Under the pieces are notes generated by a model that saw nothing but the letters and a program-made list of their open reading frames with translations, searched no databases and had not been told where the DNA came from. From an uncultured Ruminococcus sp. (GTDB lineage Bacteria > Bacillota > Clostridia > Oscillospirales > Ruminococcaceae), in NCBI GenBank assembly GCA_946531975.1, contig CAMNAY010000108.1, forward strand, positions 1-6,146: DNA of 6,146 nt, in the 5' to 3' direction. Below, piece after piece: positions 1-6,033 of this stretch (position 1 is the stretch's first letter; each line of letters starts with the position of its first letter). Both the position numbers and the translations under genes were made by a program.

Positions 1-64
1 CGCAAAGAAGGCACCGGCATTCCGTGCATCGAAGCATCTGAAGGAAGCTGTGAATAAAAAGTGA
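1..64 (+). CDS. HU family DNA-binding protein, C-terminal end (partial)
   Basis: Only the last 20 codons and the TGA stop (62-64) are in the window, read from base 2. The visible peptide is AKKAPAFRASKHLKEAVNKK, which matches the conserved HU tail (a PAFKASKALKDAVN-like pattern) that closes the C-terminal helix of this histone-like dimer. HU bends and compacts DNA in the nucleoid. The stop codon overlaps the GTG start of the next gene as GTGA, so the two are almost certainly cotranscribed and translationally coupled. The identification rests on a short tail but the pattern is characteristic. The start lies upstream of the window. Confidence 0.85.
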   Translation, partial: AKKAPAFRASKHLKEAVNKK

Positions 65-303
65 GACTGGACAAGTATCTGAAGGTCTCCCGTCTGATGA
101 AGCGGCGGACAGTCGCGAACGAAGCCTGTGATGCAGGCAGAGTTGCCGTCAACGGGAAGCCTGCCCGCGCATCGTATGAAGTCAAGGTCGGCGACCTCAT
201 TGAGATCGCCTTCGGTCAGAGAACCATGCGTGTGCGCGTTGCTGCGGTGTCGGAATTCGCGACGAAGGAAAATGCCGCAGACCTCTATACGATCGAACCG
301 TAA
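61..303 (+). CDS. rqcP: RqcP (YabO-like) S4-domain ribosome quality control protein
   Basis: This is an 80-residue protein consisting essentially of one S4 RNA-binding fold. It begins with the hallmark MRLDKYLKVSRLMKRRT; the S4 core covers about residues 1-60, including the GRVAVNGKPA loop and the KVGDLIEI strand, followed by a short tail. In Bacillus subtilis, RqcP binds the stalled 50S subunit with RqcH and helps move the peptidyl-tRNA during C-terminal alanine tailing of blocked nascent chains. Arg2, Asp4 and Arg16, which lie in the conserved N-terminal stretch, are all present. The length is usual for the family. The GTG start is supported by full-length homology and by the GTGA overlap with the HU stop; the nearest Shine-Dalgarno-like AAGGA (41-45) is 15 nt away, so initiation probably relies on coupling. 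The HU-rqcP pairing is common in Clostridia. A strong terminator follows, so no further gene of this operon is present. Confidence 0.92.
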   Translation: MRLDKYLKVSRLMKRRTVANEACDAGRVAVNGKPARASYEVKVGDLIEIAFGQRTMRVRVAAVSEFATKENAADLYTIEP

Positions 304-341
304 CGGCATTCGGTCCGTGATTCTTCCTACATACACATGGC

Positions 342-375
342 ATGTCCCGACCGACTGACCGGTCGGGACATTTTT
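342..375 (+). terminator. Rho-independent terminator of the HU-rqcP operon
   Basis: An 11-bp GC-rich stem pairs TGTCCCGACCG (343-353) with CGGTCGGGACA (360-370) around a six-base loop (354-359), followed directly by TTTTT (371-375). There are no mismatches. It lies 40 nt after the rqcP stop and faces the terminator of the opposing ribosomal operon. Confidence 0.93.
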
Positions 376-402
376 CCTGCATTGATAAATAAGCATCCGA
401 CC

Positions 403-441
403 AAAAAAGCATCCGGCTTGTTCGATCAGCCGGATGCTTTT
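403..441 (-). terminator. Rho-independent terminator of the rpsF-ssb-rpsR operon
   Basis: The minus strand forms a perfect stem between 428-441 and 405-418 with an eleven-pair GC-rich core (AGCATCCGGCT type) and a nine-base loop (419-427). It ends in a T-run on the minus strand (positions 408-403). It starts 10 nt after the rpsR stop. The plus strand also shows TTTT at 438-441, so it may work weakly in both directions as a barrier between the convergent operons. Confidence 0.92.
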
Positions 442-451
442 GATTGACAGA

Positions 452-700
452 TTAGTCAGCAGTGTACGGGATCAGTGCAACGTATCTTGCACGCTTGATC
501 GCTGTGGTGAGCTGACGCTGATGGAATGCACAGGTGCCGGTGACTCTGCGGGGCAGAATCTTTGCGCGCTCGGTCATGCACTTCTTCAGACGGTTGATGT
601 CCTTGTAGTCGATGCTCTGCACCTTATCAACGCAGAACATGCAAACCTTTCTGCGCGGTCTCTTGCCGCCGCGCTGCGGTCTTTCATGATCCATAGGCAT
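452..700 (-). CDS. rpsR: 30S ribosomal protein S18
   Basis: This is an 82-residue S18 that binds the platform of the 30S subunit as a heterodimer with S6. Diagnostic segments are DYKDINRLKKC (31-41), ILPRRVTGTCAFHQRQL (48-64) and the C-terminal TAIKRARYVALIPYT (66-80). The N-terminus is basic and disordered. Cys20, Cys23, Cys57 and His60 form a CxxC...CxxH set, the zinc-ribbon-like (C+) version of S18 known in many Gram-positive bacteria; actual zinc binding is inferred. The start at 700 is preceded by GGGAGGG with a 9-nt spacer, better than the second ATG two codons later. It is the last gene of the rpsF-ssb-rpsR operon, 60 nt after ssb, and is followed by a strong terminator. Confidence 0.97.
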   Translation of the reverse strand: MPMDHERPQRGGKRPRRKVCMFCVDKVQSIDYKDINRLKKCMTERAKILPRRVTGTCAFHQRQLTTAIKRARYVALIPYTAD

Positions 701-742
701 AAGTCTTTTCCCTCCCTATCAGGAAATTTCATTCAAGGATTT

Positions 743-759
743 CCGGTTCTCGCGACCGG
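743..759 (-). other. small intercistronic hairpin between ssb and rpsR
   Basis: Directly after the ssb stop the transcript can form a short stem, CCGGT with ACCGG plus one G-U pair (743-748 with 754-759), with a five-base loop. There is no T-run, so it is unlikely to terminate. It might protect the 3' end of an ssb segment or be chance. Confidence 0.3.
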
Positions 760-760
760 C

Positions 761-1312
761 TCAGAACGGAACTTCTCCGTCACTGAGGATTTCTTCAAAA
801 TCACCGAGATTACCGATTTCCGCTGCATCCTGTGCAGATGCTGCGGGACGTGACTGCTGCGGATCGGCAAACTGACGCGGAGCCTGCGGTGCATAACCGC
901 CGCCCTGCTGACCGTAACCGCCCTGCGGTGCAAAACCGCTGTTCTGCTGGCTGTAACCGCCGTCGCCGTAGCCGCCGCCCTGAGAATTCCCTTTGGATTC
1001 ACAGAAGCTGACGTTATCGACCTGAACATTCATGCGATAATGCTTCACGCCGTTATTATCGGTATAGTTGTCATTGCGCAGGCTGCCCTCGACCAGAATC
1101 ATGCTGCCCTTATTAAAATAACGGGAAACAAACTCTGCGGTACTTCTCCATGCAACGCAATCCACGAAATCCGTTTCGCGTTCGCCGGTCTGCTTATTGG
1201 TAAACTGGCGGTTGATTGCAATAGAGAAGCGGCAAACAGCCACGCCGGAAGGGGTCTGCCGAAACTCAGGGTCACGGGTCAGACGTCCCATCAGGATAAC
1301 CTTGTTCAGCAT
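761..1312 (-). CDS. ssb: single-stranded DNA-binding protein
   Basis: This 183-residue SSB coats single-stranded DNA during replication, repair and recombination, normally as a tetramer. The OB fold spans about residues 1-107, opening with MLNKVILMGRLTRDPE; Trp55 sits in DFVDCVAWRSTAEF and the fold closes with MNVQVDNVSF. A glycine, tyrosine and glutamine rich linker follows (about 110-145, with repeated GGYG/GGGY units). The C-terminus is acidic, ending DGEVPF (178-183), the protein-interaction tip that recruits partner enzymes; it has two acidic residues before the hydrophobic pair where the classic tip is DDDIPF. The start at 1312 has GGGAGG 8 nt upstream. It lies 30 nt after rpsF and is cotranscribed with rpsF and rpsR, the standard bacterial order. 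A tip ending in PF marks it as the housekeeping copy rather than a plasmid or phage type, though phage SSBs can look similar. Confidence 0.97.
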   Translation of the reverse strand: MLNKVILMGRLTRDPEFRQTPSGVAVCRFSIAINRQFTNKQTGERETDFVDCVAWRSTAEFVSRYFNKGSMILVEGSLRNDNYTDNNGVKHYRMNVQVDNVSFCESKGNSQGGGYGDGGYSQQNSGFAPQGGYGQQGGGYAPQAPRQFADPQQSRPAASAQDAAEIGNLGDFEEILSDGEVPF

Positions 1313-1342
1313 AAACCGAACCTCCCTTTTTGCTTTGGTTGA

Positions 1343-1636
1343 TTACTCTTTCACGGTAATCATGGAGCGCAGAACACCGTCAGTGATGTTCAGGACACGA
1401 TCCAGCTCAGCCGGGAAATCCGGAGCGGATGTGAAGCCTGCGACGATGTAGTAAGCGTCGGTCTCGTAGTTGATCGGGTATGCGAGCTTACGCTTGCCCC
1501 ATTCTTCCACTTCGCCGAGCTCTCCGTTCTTCTCGATGAGCTCCTTGAACTTTGCCCAGGTAGACTGAACAGCTTCTTCACCCTTCGCGATCGAGAGCAC
1601 GAGCATCAGCTCGTAGCTTGCAGACAGCTTTGCCAT
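1343..1636 (-). CDS. rpsF: 30S ribosomal protein S6
   Basis: This 97-residue S6 has the ferredoxin-like beta-alpha-beta fold that pairs with S18 on the 30S platform. Recognisable segments are YELMLVLSIAKGEE (8-21), the helix WAKFKELIEKNG (27-38), the signature EEWGKRKLAYPINYETDAYYI (44-64, written here as the two blocks EEWGKRKLAYP and INYETDAYYI) and the C-terminal RVLNITDGVLRSMI (80-93). The open frame extends 19 codons further upstream, but the ATG at 1636 gives the expected N-terminus and has an ideal AAGGAGGTG about 9 nt before it. The upstream stretch is leader RNA, not protein. It is the first gene of the operon, with its promoter at 1736-1764. Confidence 0.97.
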   Translation of the reverse strand: MAKLSASYELMLVLSIAKGEEAVQSTWAKFKELIEKNGELGEVEEWGKRKLAYPINYETDAYYIVAGFTSAPDFPAELDRVLNITDGVLRSMITVKE

Positions 1637-1729
1637 GTAGATACACCTCCTTTTGGATAAAGCCCGTCCGTTCCATAAATTTCGGGCGGACAAGGAATCG
1701 GCGCAATGCCGGATACGGTCAAACCGTAC
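1637..1729 (-). promoter_or_regulatory. structured rpsF leader, candidate S6:S18 autoregulatory RNA
   Basis: The predicted transcript begins near 1729, giving a leader of about 93 nt. On the minus strand it can form a hairpin at 1712-1730 (eight pairs including one G-U, loop TTG), a small CGGC/GCCG hairpin at 1699-1711, and just before the ribosome binding site two mutually exclusive or pseudoknotted pairings: 1683-1687 with 1662-1666, and 1687-1691 with 1666-1670. Several CCG trinucleotides fall in or beside loops. In many bacteria the S6:S18 complex represses its operon by binding an rpsF leader motif with an exposed CCG, so this leader is a natural candidate. I have not matched the known consensus base by base. 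Confidence 0.6.
1644..1652 (-). promoter_or_regulatory. ribosome binding site that fixes the rpsF start
   Basis: The minus strand reads AAGGAGGTG, fully complementary to the 16S rRNA 3' end, with 9 nt between GGAGG and the ATG at 1636. This rules out the longer open frame as the protein start. The site lies directly downstream of the alternative hairpins of the leader. Confidence 0.93.
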
Positions 1730-1735
1730 CTTACT

Positions 1736-1764
1736 ATTTTATCAGAAAAAGCAGAATTTGTCAA
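1736..1764 (-). promoter_or_regulatory. housekeeping promoter of rpsF-ssb-rpsR
   Basis: On the minus strand the -35 box is TTGACA (1759-1764), the spacer is exactly 17 bp and the -10 box is TAAAAT (1736-1741). An A-run lies just upstream of the -35 as a possible UP element. The -35 sits in the loop of a large inverted repeat (1741-1778). Confidence 0.9.
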
Positions 1765-1778
1765 GTGCTTTTTCAGAT
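1741..1778. repeat. inverted repeat surrounding the rpsF -35 box
   Basis: The 13-base arms ATCAGAAAAAGCA (1741-1753) and TGCTTTTTCAGAT (1766-1778) are complementary with one mismatch, separated by 12 bases that contain the -35 hexamer. It lies 27 nt beyond the DUF5662 stop on the same strand. It might therefore act as a weak 3' hairpin for that gene (its descending arm is T-rich, but no T-run follows), as an operator, or both. No other terminator for DUF5662 is visible. Confidence 0.65.
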
Positions 1779-1804
1779 TTTCCGATGAAAGACCGGATAC
1801 AGGC

Positions 1805-2329
1805 TCACTTTTTGAGATGCCGCAGATAGCGGAAGGTGACGTCCTCCCCTTTTTCCGCGAGCATTTTCAGCAGAAAGTGCAGTCTTTTTGCTGTTTTCGG
1901 ATGAATCGGACGGTCGCGCTTGACGCCGGCAAGATAATAATCGAGCGGGTCACTGTCGCGGTAATCCTTCCCGCGGTAGACCTTGCTCGCGGCAACACGG
2001 TCGCAGAACATCTCGATCAGATAGCGCGTCGGCATTTCAACCGGCTCATACTGCTTGGTTTTGGGATTGACGTCATTCCAGTATTCAAAATGGTGCTTGT
2101 TTCTGCCCTTATGATGCATCCATGCTTTGGAATAACCGTTGCGTTCCCGCTCCTCCTCATTGGGGCTGCGGGTTCCCTGATAATACAGCGCGCCGGGAAT
2201 AAATTCCGCCGGGGAATACTTCGACAGGTCATGGAGCAGTCCCTGAAGCGGGATGCCTGCCTTGATGCAGTGCAGCATGACCATATGCCGGTGATGTGTG
2301 ATCGTTCGGAAATGCAGAATCGGGTGCAT
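1805..2329 (-). CDS. DUF5662 family protein (HD-like, function unknown)
   Basis: This 174-residue protein belongs to the conserved Clostridia family now called DUF5662, some members of which carry an unsupported catalase label. Recognisable blocks are MHPILHFRTITHHRHMVM at the start, GLLHDLSKYSPAEF (30-43), RSPNEEERERNGYSKAWMHH (54-73), NKHHFEYW (77-84), the helix YLIEMFCDRVAASKVY (103-118) and DSDPLDYYL (125-133). The spacing of His12/13/15, His33-Asp34, His72/73, His79/80 and Asp110 recalls the metal ligands of HD-domain phosphohydrolases; that is inference, and no substrate can be named. There is no signal peptide or membrane segment, so it is cytosolic. The open frame runs 55 codons further, but that part is not conserved in character, crosses the gene's own promoter, and the ATG at 2329 has AAAGGAGCG 8 nt upstream. 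It is monocistronic and divergent from csoR. Confidence 0.88.
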   Translation of the reverse strand: MHPILHFRTITHHRHMVMLHCIKAGIPLQGLLHDLSKYSPAEFIPGALYYQGTRSPNEEERERNGYSKAWMHHKGRNKHHFEYWNDVNPKTKQYEPVEMPTRYLIEMFCDRVAASKVYRGKDYRDSDPLDYYLAGVKRDRPIHPKTAKRLHFLLKMLAEKGEDVTFRYLRHLKK

Positions 2330-2335
2330 ACAAAA

Positions 2336-2344
2336 CGCTCCTTT
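2336..2344 (-). promoter_or_regulatory. ribosome binding site that fixes the DUF5662 start
   Basis: The minus strand reads AAAGGAGCG with an 8-nt spacer from GGAG to the ATG at 2329. Together with the promoter at 2352-2380 it leaves a leader of only about 15 nt and excludes all upstream start codons of the long open frame. Confidence 0.88.
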
Positions 2345-2351
2345 CCCTTCA

Positions 2352-2380
2352 ATTATACCATATTCATCGTGAAATTTCAA
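2352..2380 (-). promoter_or_regulatory. extended -10 promoter of the DUF5662 gene
   Basis: On the minus strand the -35 box is TTGAAA (2375-2380), the spacer is 17 bp and the -10 box is a perfect TATAAT (2352-2357), preceded by TG one base upstream (TGGTATAAT). The block CTCCCATTG at 2378-2386 continues upstream. The whole 35 bp closely resembles the promoter of the hydrolase pseudogene at 5883-5917. Confidence 0.9.
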
Positions 2381-2447
2381 TGGGAGCAGACGAAAAAGCC
2401 TGAAAATCATTGACCAGACCTGTAAAAGCGATTTCATCAAAAAGCAC

Positions 2448-2476
2448 TTGACAAATACCCCCATAGGGTATATAAT
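2448..2476 (+). promoter_or_regulatory. promoter of the csoR-copA operon
   Basis: The -35 is TTGACA (2448-2453), the spacer is 17 bp and the -10 is TATAAT (2471-2476), both perfect consensus. Such a strong promoter is typical of genes kept silent by a repressor. The CsoR operator fills most of the spacer and touches the -10. Transcription should begin near 2483, giving a leader of about 35 nt. Confidence 0.94.
2455..2471 (+). promoter_or_regulatory. CsoR operator
   Basis: The inverted repeat ATACCC (2455-2460), five bases, GGGTAT (2466-2471) matches the known CsoR operator style of an AT-flanked C-tract facing a G-tract. It covers the promoter spacer and the first base of the -10, so bound CsoR tetramers would block RNA polymerase. 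Cu(I) binding releases CsoR, making the operon autoregulated and copper-inducible. Confidence 0.9.
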
Positions 2477-2517
2477 ATACACAGATACGGGCATTCTATC
2501 CCAGAGGAGGACAACAT

Positions 2518-2832
2518 ATGGACAGCGATAAAAAGCCCTGCTGCCATTGCAGCGAACGAAAAACCGAACGCTCTGAGGACGAGCGGCGCCGGCTCATGAA
2601 CCGCCTGAAGCGCATTGAAGGACAGGTGCGCGGGCTTCAGAATATGCTCGAACAGGACGCATACTGTCCCGATATTCTGACGCAGTCTGCGGCGGTCAAG
2701 GCAGCGATCAATGCATTCAACCGCGACCTGCTCGCCCGCCACATTCACACCTGCGTGGTCCGTGATATTCAGAACGGAGATGCCGGTGCCGTAGATGAAC
2801 TGGCTGAGCTGGTGCAAAAACTGATGAAATGA
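2518..2832 (+). CDS. csoR: copper-sensing transcriptional repressor CsoR
   Basis: This 104-residue all-helical repressor of the CsoR/RcnR (DUF156) family contains the signature LMNRLKRIEGQVRGLQNML (26-44). The Cu(I) ligand set Cys-His-Cys is complete: Cys50 after Tyr49, His75 and Cys79 (HIHTC). The spacings of 25 and 4 residues equal those of B. subtilis CsoR, which favours copper over the nickel, formaldehyde or sulfide branches. Glu94 and Glu97 are near the position of the second-shell glutamate. The N-terminal extension PCCHC (7-11) adds four extra potential metal ligands. The ATG at 2518 has AGGAGG (2505-2510) 7 nt upstream. The gene is first in an operon with copA, 10 nt away, and its own operator overlaps the promoter, so it represses itself and the exporter when copper is low. 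Confidence 0.95.
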   Translation: MDSDKKPCCHCSERKTERSEDERRRLMNRLKRIEGQVRGLQNMLEQDAYCPDILTQSAAVKAAINAFNRDLLARHIHTCVVRDIQNGDAGAVDELAELVQKLMK

Positions 2833-2842
2833 GGTTGATCGA

Positions 2843-5347
<2,505 letters not shown>

Positions 5348-5366
5348 TCCGCTGCAAAGCACACGC

Positions 5367-5411
5367 CCCGAACCCTTTGATGCGGTCTGCACAAAAGGTT
5401 CGGGACATTTT
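5367..5411 (+). terminator. probable terminator of the csoR-copA operon
   Basis: An eight-pair stem CCCGAACC (5367-5374) with GGTTCGGG (5397-5404) can continue after one mismatch through TTTG/CAAA and enclose a small inner stem. TTTT follows three bases later (5408-5411). It begins 20 nt after the copA stop. The long, imperfect loop and short T-run make it weaker than the two terminators near the window start. Confidence 0.7.
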
Positions 5412-5433
5412 CATCGGTGTCCGGCTGACCCGC

Positions 5434-5785
5434 TTACGGTTCAATTATCCGAAGGATTCCTCTGATATATTCCTCGTTTTCCTTCATCATGTACTCGCAG
5501 TGTTCGTACCCTTTCCGCACGGTGATGTGGGATTTCGGGTACAGCTTTTCTACAAGCGGTCTGCTGGTTTTTGTATAAAGCTCTTTTTCACCCCAGTCAA
5601 ACCAGATGCGCGCCTGCACGGTCTCCGGAAGATCCGGCGTGTTTCCGATCACGCAGGCAGTGCCGATATTTCTGATACTGGTCTTGTTGAACAGAAGGAA
5701 GTTGTCTGCCATATGCTCGGCGATGTCCCTGATGCAGAATGATGACAGTCGGCGCTTCTGTATTTCCGTATGAATGAATAAACAT
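5434..5785 (-). pseudogene. alpha/beta hydrolase pseudogene with internal deletion and frameshift
   Basis: The 5' part reads MFIHSYGNTEAPTVIILH (start 5785, AGGAGGG at 5791-5797), the first strand and oxyanion-side turn of an alpha/beta hydrolase. The 3' part, in another frame, reads from about IRDIAEHMADNFLLFNKTSI through IWFDWGEKELYTK to KGYEHCEYM and ILRIIEP, stopping at TAA 5434-5436. It corresponds to the C-terminal third with the catalytic His in GYEHCEY. Related proteins are about 230-250 residues, so roughly 120-140 codons are missing, including the GxSxG nucleophile elbow. The junction lies near 5725-5737, where CATC occurs several times on the minus strand. The 3' part has its own ATG (5712) and 92 codons but no convincing ribosome binding site. 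The family match is from memory of conserved patterns. The promoter is still intact, so the loss looks recent. Confidence 0.75.
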
Positions 5786-5841
5786 GATTTCCCTCCTGAA
5801 TGGTTGTCCGTCTTCGATTTCCGGATCAGAACGCGCAGAAT

Positions 5842-5868
5842 GCATATGCCTATTGTGTTAGCATATGT
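5842..5868 (-). repeat. dyad GCATATGC/GCATATGT in the pseudogene leader
   Basis: The two near-identical octamers GCATATGC (5842-5849) and GCATATGT (5861-5868) are each largely palindromic and can also pair with one another over eight positions (one G-U) with an 11-base loop. They lie just downstream of the expected transcription start near 5876. This is a plausible place for a repressor operator or a 5' stabilising hairpin. No cognate regulator is visible in the window. Confidence 0.5.
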
Positions 5869-5882
5869 AAACCGGCAACTCT

Positions 5883-5911
5883 ATTATAACATATTATCTT
5901 GAAAAGTGCAA
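5883..5911 (-). promoter_or_regulatory. extended -10 promoter of the hydrolase pseudogene
   Basis: The minus strand has TATAAT (5883-5888) preceded by TG at the extended -10 position (TGTTATAAT), a 17-bp spacer and a weak -35, TTGCAC (5906-5911). The leader to the ATG at 5785 is about 90 nt. Its sequence aligns with the DUF5662 promoter over 35 bp. Confidence 0.82.
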
Positions 5912-5954
5912 TGGGAGTGTGAAATAATAATAACTCAGAATGAAAACATGGGAG

Positions 5955-5982
5955 CAAAATCGGAGCCGGGCACTGCCCGGTT
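5955..5982 (-). terminator. candidate terminator downstream of the edge gene
   Basis: The minus strand can form an eight-pair stem (5975-5982 with 5964-5971, GC core CCGGGC/GCCCGG, one G-U) with a three-base loop. A short TTTT (5959-5956 on the minus strand) follows after about four bases. The weak and displaced T-run lowers confidence. It lies about 50 nt after the stop of the partial gene at the window edge and before the hydrolase promoter. Confidence 0.45.
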
Positions 5983-6033
5983 ATAGCATATTAAGCCGGA
6001 TTTTTCAACCCTCTCCGCGAAATTGCGATGTTA

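Noticed and set aside
434..853. Plus-strand open frame of 139 codons over rpsR
   Set aside because: It starts within the rpsR terminator and runs antisense to S18 and the end of SSB. The translation resembles no protein.
1637..1693. Nineteen-codon N-terminal extension of S6
   Set aside because: The ideal ribosome binding site lies inside it, immediately before the ATG at 1636, and the extension is not part of any S6. It is leader RNA.
1706..2413. Plus-strand open frame of 235 codons across the DUF5662 gene
   Set aside because: It lies antisense to a recognisable conserved protein, crosses two minus-strand promoters and has no ribosome binding site or family resemblance.
5377..5742. Plus-strand open frame of 121 codons after copA
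   Set aside because: It begins inside the copA terminator hairpin, is antisense to the hydrolase remnant, and has no ribosome binding site or recognisable motif.
5842..5868. CATATG pair as an IS end or attachment site
   Set aside because: There is no transposase, target duplication or second copy of the flanking sequence in the window. Its position at a transcription start fits a regulatory site better.
5977..6006. Plus-strand stem CCGGTT...AAGCCGG followed by ATTTTT
   Set aside because: It needs a bulged G and a ten-base loop, competes with the stronger 5964-5982 hairpin, and no plus-strand gene ends here.
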